Source of the DNA: Lacisediminimonas profundi
GTDB taxonomy: Bacteria > Pseudomonadota > Gammaproteobacteria > Burkholderiales > Burkholderiaceae_D
Length of the DNA stretch: 64,000 nt
Assembly: GCF_008831265.1 (NCBI RefSeq)
Contig: NZ_VTTH01000001.1
Location: forward strand, 558,001-622,000
Direction: 5' to 3'
The translations under genes were made by a program, and so were the position numbers. Positions 50,914 to 58,927 of this stretch are shown here, piece after piece (within the stretch, counting starts at the first letter, position 1; the number at the start of each line of letters is the position of its first letter). The notes beneath the pieces are model-generated. The model worked only from the letters and a program-made list of their open reading frames with translations. It ran no database searches and was not told where the DNA came from.

Positions 50914-51794
50914 TCCGCACTCCTTTCGCTCGCGCTGCGCGCCATGCGTACAGGGCACTTGTTCCATTCCGACCAGGAGCCGACGAACAGGCGCGGTGTA
51001 ACGCCGACCGCGGACAGGGTCAGCAATGTCAATGCCGACAGCACGCCGCCGCCGCAATAAACCACCACCTCGCGCTCGGGCGACACGCCCGCTTCGGTAA
51101 ATAGCGTGGTCATTTCACGGGTTGTCCGCAGCGTCGACCCTGGCGTCCACAACTCGGCGGCGGGAATGTTGACGGCACGGGGAATGCAGCCGGCCAGATA
51201 GGATCCTTCGTCGCGGGCGTCGATCAGCAGCGCATCGTGGCCAAGGTTCTCTACCTCGGACACGCTGATCGAAGGCATGTTTCCTGGACTGAGGCTGAGC
51301 TTGGTTCCGGTCTTTGCCCCGCTCGAGGCCAGTCGCGCGGGGGCATCGCCGCGGGCAACCGGGCCGCCGTTGTTGATCCATGCCTTCAGGCCGCCATCGA
51401 GTATCCTGACCTTCTGCAGGCCGGCCCATTTCAGCACATACCAGCCCCGCGCAGCCAGCGCCGGCGATGGGCCGTACACGATCACCTCGGTCTCGGAGTC
51501 GACGCCCCAGGCATCCAGCGTTCGTTGCAGGTCCTCGATCGCCGGCAGCGGCAGGCTGCCGCTATCCGCAGTGGGCGGCGCGGCAAACACGTCGCGTATC
51601 TGCGCATGGACCGCGCCGAAAATATGGCAGTCCAGATAGCTCTCGAGTTCGAGCGGCGCATCGCCCAGCCGAACGTCAATGAACAGCCTGTTCTTGTTTT
51701 CATGGGCCAGCAGATCGCTGGCCTGGACCACCTGGTCCGAGAAGGAAGAAAACTGGTGACTCACGATTGCTCCTTGCGCTTGGCTTGCGTTCAC
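50910..51794 (-). CDS. Tandem-domain sulfurtransferase (rhodanese, SseA-like)
   Basis: 294 residues, two rhodanese domains. The first (LFIDVRLGDAPLELESYLDC ... VIVYGPSPALAARGWY) lacks the Cys at its loop. The second (ALLIDARDEGSYLAGCIPRA ... VVVYCGGGVLSALTLL) has the active-site Cys in CGGGVL. This is the layout of thiosulfate or 3-mercaptopyruvate sulfurtransferases. The start overlaps the Bug stop (ATGA) and the stop overlaps the monooxygenase start (GTGA). A sulfur-containing aromatic substrate would explain the company it keeps, which is speculative. Confidence 0.92.
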   Translation of the reverse strand: MNASQAQGAIVSHQFSSFSDQVVQASDLLAHENKNRLFIDVRLGDAPLELESYLDCHIFGAVHAQIRDVFAAPPTADSGSLPLPAIEDLQRTLDAWGVDSETEVIVYGPSPALAARGWYVLKWAGLQKVRILDGGLKAWINNGGPVARGDAPARLASSGAKTGTKLSLSPGNMPSISVSEVENLGHDALLIDARDEGSYLAGCIPRAVNIPAAELWTPGSTLRTTREMTTLFTEAGVSPEREVVVYCGGGVLSALTLLTLSAVGVTPRLFVGSWSEWNKCPVRMARSASERSAE

Positions 51795-52774
51795 TTACCG
51801 GTCGAGAGATTGTTTTGCTCGACCAGGCGGGCCCATGATTTTTTCTCGGTGCTGATCACTTCTTCCAGATAGGACAGCCGGGTATCGGGAATCTCGGCGC
51901 CCCATGAATGGGCGGTTTCGATGACGGCCGGGTCGTTTCCGATTGCCCTGATCTGTTCGGACAAGCTCTTGACCACAGCGGGATCAAGATTCTTCGGTCC
52001 GAACAGTGCAATCCATGCGCCCATGGCCGGAATATCCTTCAGGCCGGACTCGACCAGGCTGGGTACATTGGGCAGCGTCTTGCTTCTGTTGGTTGAGCTG
52101 ACCACCAGTGCCTCCAGCACGCCGGCCTTGATCTGCGGCCAGGCGGTGACCAGCGAGATGATCGCAACTTCGACGTCGCCAGCAATGACCGCCTGCAGCT
52201 GCCGTGCGCCTGACGCATACGGGATATGAACCATCTTTATCTTGGCGCTGTTGTTGATCAGTTCACCCAGGAAGTGCATGCCGGTGCCGACCCCCGCCGA
52301 TGCAAAATTGATTTTTCCCTGCGCGGCCTGGGCGTTGGCCAGGAAGGTCTTGAAGTTGCCGTATTTCCCTGCCTTGGCCACGATCACATAAGGCGTGGTG
52401 ACCAGTTGCGCGATCGGCTGCAATTCCTTATCGGGATCGACATTCTTCGAATCGACCACGCCGCGTATGGTGATGGAGGAGCCGGTCGCAAGCAGCGTGT
52501 AACCATCCTTCGGTGCGTTGACAACCTGCCGTCCCGCGACCTCACCGCCAGCGCCGGCGCGCACCTCGACCACTATTGGCTGCTTGTAGCGCTCGGCCAG
52601 CCGGTTCGTGTAGAGACGGGTTGAGTTGGCCGGAAAACCGTCGCTCCATGGCATCACGATCTTGATCGGCTTGTCAGGGTACCCTTGGGCATGGCTGATG
52701 CCGCTGAGGGCGCACAAAAGAAGGCCGCTGAATGCCAGCTTCACCAGTGACGAAGCGCTACCGAGTTTACGCAT
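51791..52774 (-). CDS. Bug-family tripartite tricarboxylate transporter binding protein
   Basis: 327 residues. The signal peptide is LVKLAFSGLLLCALSGISHA/QGYP. Bug motifs: IKIVMPWSDGFPANSTRLYT, VVEVRAGAGGEVAGRQVVN, APKDGYTLLATGSS and HIPYASGARQLQAVIAGDV. PWSDGFPANS departs from the usual PF(A/P)GG(S/P)xD loop, so ligand specificity may be unusual. It is the first gene of the operon with the rhodanese and monooxygenase, divergent from the aldehyde dehydrogenase gene. Confidence 0.92.
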   Translation of the reverse strand: MRKLGSASSLVKLAFSGLLLCALSGISHAQGYPDKPIKIVMPWSDGFPANSTRLYTNRLAERYKQPIVVEVRAGAGGEVAGRQVVNAPKDGYTLLATGSSITIRGVVDSKNVDPDKELQPIAQLVTTPYVIVAKAGKYGNFKTFLANAQAAQGKINFASAGVGTGMHFLGELINNSAKIKMVHIPYASGARQLQAVIAGDVEVAIISLVTAWPQIKAGVLEALVVSSTNRSKTLPNVPSLVESGLKDIPAMGAWIALFGPKNLDPAVVKSLSEQIRAIGNDPAVIETAHSWGAEIPDTRLSYLEEVISTEKKSWARLVEQNNLSTGK

Positions 52775-52910
52775 TTGCTGTTCCTTTACATTAGCAATGA
52801 CCGCTTAGCGGACGTTCGCATCCGCTCTACGTTCATTATGCAATTTAGCCAAAATCTGTCAACTAACAAAAATGTTGGGTCATATTCGAAAACAAATGGG
52901 GTGCTAAATA

Positions 52911-52962
52911 CAAATGGGGTCAGACTCGAATTAACGAGTCAATTCGAGTCTGACCCCATTTG
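52911..52962. repeat. GGGGTCAGACTCGATT-type repeat, copy 9: perfect 22-bp palindrome
   Basis: Arms 52911-52932 (CAAATGGGGTCAGACTCG, then AATT) and 52941-52962 are perfect reverse complements around an 8-base centre AACGAGTC. It is the cleanest copy in the window and lies 26 bp before the aldehyde dehydrogenase start. Confidence 0.9.
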
Positions 52963-52987
52963 TTTTCTGCGGCGGCCGTCGCTATTC

Positions 52988-54430
52988 ATGTCAAAGCCGA
53001 CCCCGATCAAGCAAACGAGGAGTTCCGTCATCAGTAGCATCAGCGAAGTCTTTTCCAGCCAGCGTGCCGCTTTCGCACGCGACATGAATCCGTCCCTGGC
53101 CGAGCGGATCGACCGTCTCGACCGTCTGTCGGCAATGACCGCGCGCATTGCGCCGCAACTGGTCGAGGCGATGTCAGCCGATTTTGGCCATCGCTCGCCC
53201 CACGTCACCCGCCTGGCCGACATCGCTTCGGTCGAGGCTGACATCCGCCACAACCGTCGTTCGCTTGCAAAATGGATGAAGGCCCGTCGGGTGCCGACGG
53301 CGCTCGCATTCCAGCCGGCGTACTGCCGCGTCATTCCGCAGCCGCTGGGCGTGGTCGGCGTGGTCGCGCCGTGGAACTACCCTTACCAGCTGGCGATTGG
53401 CCCGACCGTAGCCGCAATTGCTGCTGGCAATCGGGTGATGATCAAGCCGTCCGAACTGACGCCCCGGGTTTCAGAACTGATGCGCTCGGCAGTCGAGGCC
53501 AGCTTCAGTCCTGAAGAAATTGCCGTGATCGTGGGCGACGCCGATGTCGGTAAATCATTCGTCGCGCTGCCCTTCGATCATCTGCTCTTTACTGGCTCGA
53601 CCGAGGTCGGCCGCCAGGTTGCAGTGGCAGCCGCAGCGAACCTGACGCCGGTGACGCTGGAGCTGGGCGGCAAATCGCCGGCGATATTCCATCAGGATTT
53701 TTCGGCGGAGCTCGATACCGGCCGGCTGGCAATGACCAAGTTGTTCAATGCCGGCCAGACCTGCATTGCGCCCGACTATGCGCTGGTGCCGCGCGAACGG
53801 CTGTCCGAGTTCGTGGCCGGCATGCAGGCCAGCGTGTCGCGCATGTATCCGGATATCGGCAGCAATCCTGACTACACCAGCATCATCAATGAACGTCACT
53901 GGCAGCGCTTGCAGGCGCTGCTCGACGATGCGCGCTCGCACGGCGCAGAAATCATTTCGCTGGGGCAGCGCATCCCGGGCGGCATGCCGCGCATGATGAC
54001 GCCGGCACTGGTGCTGAATGTGAATGACGACATGCGCATCATGCAGCAGGAGATCTTCGGACCGCTGCTTCCCGTGATGGTGTACGACACGCTGGACGAG
54101 ATGCTTGCCTACGTCAATCGCCACCCGCGGCCGCTGGCCCTGTATTGGTTCGGCGCAGACGCCGGCGCCAGGGACCGGGTGCTGCGCGAGACCCTGTCCG
54201 GTGGCGTGACGATCAATGACTGCATGTGGCATTTCGGCCAGCAGGACCTGCCCTTCGGCGGCGTTGGCGCCAGCGGCATGGGTGCCTGCCACGGCGAGGC
54301 CGGCTTCCGCACTTTCAGCAAGCACAAGCCAGTGTTTTACCAGAGCCGATTCAGCGGAATGCGGCTGATGTATCCGCCGTACGGGAAAGTGTTCGAGGCG
54401 GTTGAGAGGGTGATGAAGTTCATTACTTGA
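52988..54430 (+). CDS. Aldehyde dehydrogenase, coniferyl-aldehyde dehydrogenase-like
   Basis: 480 residues from ATG 52988; the frame stays open to 52775 but that part runs through the palindromic repeat. QPLGVVGVVAPWNYPYQLAI and MIKPSELTPRVSELM form the NAD site, LLFTGSTEVGRQVAVAAAAN the loop, TLELGGKSPAIF holds the catalytic Glu and LFNAGQTCIAPDYALVP the nucleophile Cys. EIFGPLLPVMVYD and WHFGQQDLPFGGVGASGMGA follow. The N-terminus (SQRAAFARDMNPSLAERIDR) and the ILE-rich C-terminal helix are as in coniferyl-aldehyde dehydrogenases. It is bracketed by palindromic repeats. Confidence 0.92.
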   Translation: MSKPTPIKQTRSSVISSISEVFSSQRAAFARDMNPSLAERIDRLDRLSAMTARIAPQLVEAMSADFGHRSPHVTRLADIASVEADIRHNRRSLAKWMKARRVPTALAFQPAYCRVIPQPLGVVGVVAPWNYPYQLAIGPTVAAIAAGNRVMIKPSELTPRVSELMRSAVEASFSPEEIAVIVGDADVGKSFVALPFDHLLFTGSTEVGRQVAVAAAANLTPVTLELGGKSPAIFHQDFSAELDTGRLAMTKLFNAGQTCIAPDYALVPRERLSEFVAGMQASVSRMYPDIGSNPDYTSIINERHWQRLQALLDDARSHGAEIISLGQRIPGGMPRMMTPALVLNVNDDMRIMQQEIFGPLLPVMVYDTLDEMLAYVNRHPRPLALYWFGADAGARDRVLRETLSGGVTINDCMWHFGQQDLPFGGVGASGMGACHGEAGFRTFSKHKPVFYQSRFSGMRLMYPPYGKVFEAVERVMKFIT

Positions 54431-54433
54431 AAA

Positions 54434-54462
54434 CAAATGGGGTCAGCGTCTGACCCCATTTG
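54434..54462. repeat. GGGGTCAGACTCGATT-type repeat, copy 10: short perfect hairpin between convergent genes
   Basis: CAAATGGGGTCAG (54434-54446), CGT, CTGACCCCATTTG (54450-54462). Same outer 13 bp as copy 9, with the middle deleted. It lies between the aldehyde dehydrogenase stop and the convergent Bug gene stop and could serve as a bidirectional terminator. Confidence 0.85.
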
Positions 54463-54471
54463 CGGCACGAC

Positions 54472-55425
54472 TTACTGCGGCTTGATTCCGGCCTGCTCTA
54501 TCCATTGCGCCCACTTCTTGAGATCGCTGCCTATCACCGCGCCGAAGTCTTCCGGCGTGCCAGTGCCAAGGATCTCGAATCCGATGCCCTGCAGCGACTG
54601 CCGTACAGCCGGCATTTTCAGCACGGCGCGTAACTCTGCGTTCAGATAGTTGACGATTTCCTTGGGCGTTCCAGCTGGCGCGAAGATGCCATTCCAGGAT
54701 GTCAGCACCAAGCCGGGCAGGGCGCTGCTCACCGGCGGTACGCCGGGCAGCATGTCGGTGCGTTCGCCCGCTACGGCGATGGCCCGCATCGAGCCGCTCC
54801 GGATGTGCGGCAGGCCGGTACTGAAGTCGATGAAATAGAACTGTGAATGGCCGGCAATCAGGTCAACGGCGGCCTGGGGACTGGACTTGTAGGAAACACC
54901 GCTTGACTTGATATTTGCCATCCGCACGAAGGTCTCGCCGGCTACTTGCGAAGTGGGCGCTGCATAAGCGTAGAACAGCTTGTCCGGATTCTGTCTTCCA
55001 TAGCGGATGAATTCGTCCAGGCTGCGAGCTGGCACGTTGTTGTTTGCGACCAGCACAAACGGTACCTCGCCTACTAGCAAGATCGGGGCGAAGTCCTTGA
55101 CCGGGTCGTACGAAATCCGCTTGAACAGCGCCGGATTGCTCGAGTGGGTGCCGGTGGTTCCCATGAATAAAGTGTAGCCGTCGGGCGCAGAGCGGGCCGC
55201 AGCGGAGGTGCCGATTTGTCCGTTGGCGCCCGGCTTCGGTTCGACAACCACCGGTTGACCGATCCGTTCCGAGAGCGCCTTGCCGACGATGCGGGCAACG
55301 CTGTCGGTGGCGCTGCCGGGTGCGAACGGCAGCATCAGCGTGATCGGCTTTTCGGGGTACTTGGCATGGGCCAGTCCGGCACACATCAGGACGGCAGCCA
55401 CGCAGGAGGGCAGGAATTTTTTCAC
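54472..55425 (-). CDS. Bug-family tripartite tricarboxylate transporter binding protein
   Basis: 317 residues. The signal peptide is MKKFLPSCVAAVLMCAGLAH followed by A/KYP. Bug motifs: ITLMLPFAPGSATDSVARIV, VVVEPKPGANGQIGTSAAAR, APDGYTLFMGTTGTHSS, SYDPVKDFAPILLV and VSYKSSPQAAVDLIAGHSQF. It follows the TauD/TfdA gene by 34 bp on the same strand and is probably co-transcribed. It likely binds the substrate or an analogue of that dioxygenase pathway. No membrane components are nearby. Confidence 0.93.
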   Translation of the reverse strand: MKKFLPSCVAAVLMCAGLAHAKYPEKPITLMLPFAPGSATDSVARIVGKALSERIGQPVVVEPKPGANGQIGTSAAARSAPDGYTLFMGTTGTHSSNPALFKRISYDPVKDFAPILLVGEVPFVLVANNNVPARSLDEFIRYGRQNPDKLFYAYAAPTSQVAGETFVRMANIKSSGVSYKSSPQAAVDLIAGHSQFYFIDFSTGLPHIRSGSMRAIAVAGERTDMLPGVPPVSSALPGLVLTSWNGIFAPAGTPKEIVNYLNAELRAVLKMPAVRQSLQGIGFEILGTGTPEDFGAVIGSDLKKWAQWIEQAGIKPQ

Positions 55426-55459
55426 GAAGTGTCTCCGGATAATTATAGTTTTCGGGAAT

Positions 55460-56329
55460 TCAGAATACAGCCGAACCAGTCAGCGTGGTCCGGTGCAGCA
55501 AGCGCCGCTGCGGCAATTCGTAGTCTGCAATTGCAAGATGCTGGGTCGTGCAGTTGTCCCACATAAGTACATCGCCAACCTGCCATTTGTGGCGATACAT
55601 GAATTTTTCCTGCGTGCAGTGCGCGTACAGGAATTGCAGCAACTCGTCGCTTTCCTGTTGGGGCATGCCGACGATCGAGGTGGTAAAACCTTCGTTCACG
55701 TAGATGCACTTGCGGCCTGTGAACGGGTGTGTGCGTACCACCGGATGTACCACCGGCGGCACCTGTTTCTTCTGCTCTTCGGTCAGGTCGGCGCGGCCCG
55801 GATTGGCCTGCTGCAGCTTGCTATAGCGGCCCTGGTAGTCATGCACCGCATGCAGGGTCAGCAGCTTTTCTTGCATCTGTTCGTCAAGTGCTTCAAATGC
55901 CGCTGCGGTGTTGACGAAGCAGGTGTCGCCATATGTACGCTCGCCGTCCGGCGCTGGTATCTCCTTGGCGTACAGGATGGAACAGCGGCTCGGGATTTTC
56001 AGGTAGGAGAGGTCTGTGTGCCAGTAGTGGCCGGCATCTTTCACGCCGACCGCTTTGCCGTCTTCCACCACATTTGAAATCAGCAGGATTTCAGGATGGC
56101 CGGGTTGCAGGTACTGCTTGAGTACATGGATCTCCAGGTCGCCGAAATTGCGTGAGAACGCTACGTGCTGGTCTTCTGTCATGGACTGGTTGTGGAACAC
56201 CAGCATGCCGCGCTCATGAAATATCGACTCCAGCTCGCGCAGGCTCGCGCTATCGAGCGGTTGCGCCATATCGAACTTCAGGATTTCGGCGCCGGTGTGG
56301 ATGCTCAATTTTTTTGCCTGGATGGGCAT
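55460..56329 (-). CDS. TauD/TfdA-family Fe(II)/2-oxoglutarate dioxygenase
   Basis: 289 residues. DAGHYWHTDLSYLKIPS contains the His-x-Asp iron ligands (about residues 103-106), VLMWDNCTTQHLAIADY the distal His and PQRRLLHRTTLTG the Arg that binds 2-oxoglutarate. ERGMLVFHNQSMTEDQHVAF is the conserved N-terminal block. This family oxidises sulfonates, aryloxyacetates or other carboxylates. It is divergent from a LysR gene with a 129-bp gap and precedes a Bug protein, a compact uptake-and-attack unit. The substrate cannot be read from sequence. Confidence 0.93.
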   Translation of the reverse strand: MPIQAKKLSIHTGAEILKFDMAQPLDSASLRELESIFHERGMLVFHNQSMTEDQHVAFSRNFGDLEIHVLKQYLQPGHPEILLISNVVEDGKAVGVKDAGHYWHTDLSYLKIPSRCSILYAKEIPAPDGERTYGDTCFVNTAAAFEALDEQMQEKLLTLHAVHDYQGRYSKLQQANPGRADLTEEQKKQVPPVVHPVVRTHPFTGRKCIYVNEGFTTSIVGMPQQESDELLQFLYAHCTQEKFMYRHKWQVGDVLMWDNCTTQHLAIADYELPQRRLLHRTTLTGSAVF

Positions 56330-56458
56330 GCTCTTTCTCTCCCCTTGTTCGATGAATGTCGTTCGCGGAATGCACCCACGAAAGCTCGAGTTGATTGTAA
56401 GGATTCGATGCTATAAGGCATATTCAGAATAAATTAATGAGTGATTACTTAAATTGAT

Positions 56459-57382
56459 ATGGCAGACCCGATCTCGCAGCGCCTCGCCCAACTCCGCGTC
56501 AGGCACCTCGGACTATTGGATGTAATTGCCCAGAGTGGTTCGCTGCGACAGGCGTCGGTCGAGTTATGCGTGACCCAACCGGCTGTCACCGCAATGCTGA
56601 AGGCGATGGAAACCAGTTTCGGCGTAAGCCTGGTCGAGCGCGACAGCAATGGCGCCCGCCTCACCAGCAACGGGCGCGAGATACAGGAGCGCTTGCGCCT
56701 GGTTCTGAACAATCTGTCAGCGGTCTACGCCGAGCTTGGCGAGCCGGTGGTGCACCGTCAATTGCGGGTGGGCGTGCTGGAGTCGATGATGATCGAAGTC
56801 GTGCCGGATGCGGTGGCGATGCTGCGCAAGACGCATCCCGATATCACCTTTACTTTCGCGGAGGACACGGTCAGTGCGCTGGCGCAGGGGGTGTTGGATG
56901 GCAGCTACGACTGTGCCGTCGGCCGCTTCGATGCGGCCATCGATGTCGCCCAGTTGCCGGCGCTGGATGCCAGCCTGATCGGCGATGTTCCCTTGCAGAT
57001 CGCCTGCGGGCGCAGCAACCCCCTGCACAAGGCACGCAAGCTGTCGCTGGCCGACCTGAAGGACAAGGACTGGATCATTGCGCCGCAGGGTTCCCGCGGG
57101 CGCGAATCGTTTGAGCAGGCTTTCCTGTTGGCTGGGCTGCCACCACCGCGGCCTCGCATCGAATCGATCTCGTTTCATTCGAATTTCCAGTTGGCGGCGC
57201 GCACCGACATGCTGACCATGTCCACAGCCGCGGCCGTCGCCCATTATTCGAAGCTGGGCGTCATCAGGCGGTTGGACATCGAATGGCCAGTCAAGCTGCC
57301 ACCGATGATGTTTTTTTGCCGCAAGGAGGCGGCTGGACTGGAGGCGATCCGGCTGTTCAGGGACGCGCTGGCGGCAGGGTAG
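56459..57382 (+). CDS. LysR-family transcriptional regulator
   Basis: 307 residues. The HTH region is RHLGLLDVIAQSGSLRQASV, VTQPAVTAMLKAMETSFGVS and ARLTSNGREIQERL. The effector domain starts near residue 98 (RQLRVGVLESMMIEVVPDAV). Divergent from the TauD/TfdA-Bug unit, so probably its regulator. The AT-rich intergenic region (56330-56458) contains AAGGCATATTCAGAATAAAT, sharing AGGCATAT with the other LysR gene's upstream inverted repeat, though here the second arm is not perfect. Confidence 0.93.
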   Translation: MADPISQRLAQLRVRHLGLLDVIAQSGSLRQASVELCVTQPAVTAMLKAMETSFGVSLVERDSNGARLTSNGREIQERLRLVLNNLSAVYAELGEPVVHRQLRVGVLESMMIEVVPDAVAMLRKTHPDITFTFAEDTVSALAQGVLDGSYDCAVGRFDAAIDVAQLPALDASLIGDVPLQIACGRSNPLHKARKLSLADLKDKDWIIAPQGSRGRESFEQAFLLAGLPPPRPRIESISFHSNFQLAARTDMLTMSTAAAVAHYSKLGVIRRLDIEWPVKLPPMMFFCRKEAAGLEAIRLFRDALAAG

Positions 57383-57468
57383 CCTGGCTTGACCCAATGT
57401 ATCTGTAGGCAGGGTTTTTGCTTTTGCCGTAGGCATCTATTGCTGTCTGCGGCTGAATCATCTTGTCC

Positions 57469-58626
57469 ATGTCTCCCGATATCCGTCGCCTTCTCGATAC
57501 CCAGCTGCAGGTGACTTTGCATCGGCAGGGCACTGCGCTTGCCTCGGTGCTGGTGTTGCTGCGCGATCTGCAGGAGTTGGTGCATGCGATCCAGCGCGAG
57601 CGGGGATCGACCAGCTTGCGGCTGACTGACCAGAGCCATATCTACGTTGGTCTGATGAACGATTTCCGGGCCGATGTCGACCGGCGCCGGCAGGCCTTGC
57701 TGAGCTCGCTGCAGGACTCGTTGCCGCAGCAGGACCTGGCGGCCATGGGCTACCGATTTTTCCGCAAGCTGGAACTGGCGATCCAGGCCATCGATCTGCT
57801 GGCGTCGCTGCGCGAGGATGTCAATGCCGGCCGGATCACCTCCGACCAGTCGACGCTGGCCTATTCGCAGATCGTCGAAGCCTTGCTGGCGGTCGCGTTC
57901 GAGCTGGCGCAGTTCGATAATCCGCCTTCGGTGATGCGGCTGCTGGTGGCGCTGGTCTATACCATGCAGGGCAAGGAGCTGGCCGGGCAGGAGCGCGCGC
58001 TGCTCGGTGCGGGTTTCGCCGCCGGCGGCGTGCCGGAGGCGCTCAAGGCGGCGCTGGCCCACCGCATCGAGGGGCAGGGGCACTGCCTGGAAATTTTCAT
58101 TGAACAGGCGCCGCCGGAATTGGTGGCGGTCCATCAGGCCTTCCTGGCCAGCCCGGCGGCGAAGGAGCTCGCCCGCTTGCGCGCTGCTGCCCAGCAGGCG
58201 GAAGAGGGCGCGGGGCGGTGCGAGCGCCCGGCTTTGTACTGGTTTGACCAGGCGACTGTCCATATCGATCATTTGCGGATGCTGGAAAGCCGCTTGAGCG
58301 AGGAACTGACGACGGCCTGCGAAATCCCCGTCAGCCTGGATCACCCGGTGGCCACCACGCCGCCAGCCAACCCGGCGACCGATGCGGCGCTCGGGCTGAT
58401 CGCGACCCAGACGAGCAGGATTCTCGCAGTCGAGTCCGAGCTGCGTTCCTTGCAGCAAGTACTGAGCGAACGCCACCTGATCGATCGCGCCAAGGCATTG
58501 ATCATGTCCCGGGAAGGCATCCCGGAGCAGGAAGCCTATCAACTGATGCGCAAGACTTCGATGGATACCGGCGCCCGGCTGACTGCCGTGGCGCGCCAGG
58601 TCATCGCCCGCTTCTCGGATCGCTGA
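57469..58626 (+). CDS. nasR: NasR-type nitrate/nitrite-responsive antiterminator (NIT-ANTAR)
   Basis: 385 residues from ATG 57469 (a TTG lies two codons upstream). The N-terminal two-thirds is the helical NIT nitrate sensor: ELVHAIQRERGSTSLRLTD holds the conserved QxERGxS segment, and IVEALLAVAFELAQFDNPPS and YTMQGKELAGQERALLGAGF follow. The C-terminal 60 residues are the RNA-binding ANTAR domain: ERHLIDRAKALIMSREGIPE, then EAYQLMRKTSMDTGARLTAV. Nitrate or nitrite binding lets it prevent termination in the leader at 58810-58904, directly upstream of the transport genes. Confidence 0.94.
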   Translation: MSPDIRRLLDTQLQVTLHRQGTALASVLVLLRDLQELVHAIQRERGSTSLRLTDQSHIYVGLMNDFRADVDRRRQALLSSLQDSLPQQDLAAMGYRFFRKLELAIQAIDLLASLREDVNAGRITSDQSTLAYSQIVEALLAVAFELAQFDNPPSVMRLLVALVYTMQGKELAGQERALLGAGFAAGGVPEALKAALAHRIEGQGHCLEIFIEQAPPELVAVHQAFLASPAAKELARLRAAAQQAEEGAGRCERPALYWFDQATVHIDHLRMLESRLSEELTTACEIPVSLDHPVATTPPANPATDAALGLIATQTSRILAVESELRSLQQVLSERHLIDRAKALIMSREGIPEQEAYQLMRKTSMDTGARLTAVARQVIARFSDR

Positions 58627-58809
58627 CCCCACCGAAGTCCACCGGCTGCCCGATTGCTGGGCGGGCGCCAGGTCCCATCGCTGTGCTGCTCTGCACCAAA
58701 TTCGCGATTCAAGGTTCCATTCGGGTGCGCGGCGACCGCAATGACTCGTATTTTCAGACGATAAAGCGCCGAATCCGGCTGGCACGCTTTCTGCAAAGGT
58801 AAAGGCAAG

Positions 58810-58828
58810 CCCCGGGATTGGTGCGGGG
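58810..58828 (+). promoter_or_regulatory. First leader hairpin of the nas operon (putative ANTAR P1)
   Basis: CCCCG (58810-58814) pairs with CGGGG (58824-58828); the loop GGATTGGTG contains ATTGGT, which has A at position 1 and G at position 4 as in ANTAR target loops, although the closing pair is imperfect. Seven bases separate it from the next hairpin. Confidence 0.55.
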
Positions 58829-58835
58829 AGTTTGA

Positions 58836-58853
58836 CCAGACAAAGGCGTCTGG
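58836..58853 (+). promoter_or_regulatory. Second leader hairpin with hexaloop (ANTAR P2, antiterminator)
   Basis: CCAGAC, loop AAAGGC, GTCTGG: a perfect 6-bp stem with a 6-base loop that has A1 and G4, the features of ANTAR-binding RNA. Its 3' arm (58848-58853) is also part of the terminator stem, so the two structures exclude each other. Confidence 0.8.
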
Positions 58854-58904
58854 AGCACTTCAAGGATTCAATGATTCTTGATGGGCTCCGGACGCTTTTT
58901 TTTT
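58846..58904 (+). terminator. Intrinsic terminator in the nas leader
   Basis: GCGTCTGGAGC (58846-58856) pairs with GCTCCGGACGC (58885-58895), eleven pairs with one G-U, followed by nine T (58896-58904). The loop has its own stem CAAGGAT/ATTCTTG (58861-58867 and 58874-58880). The position, 24 bp before the nrtA start, fits NasR-controlled attenuation. Confidence 0.9.
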
Positions 58905-58927
58905 CGACAAGAAAATGGAGCTTCCAG

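Noticed and set aside
52775-52987. Upstream extension of the aldehyde dehydrogenase frame
   Set aside because: It runs through the palindromic repeat and gives residues unlike the family; ATG 52988 fits the expected N-terminus.
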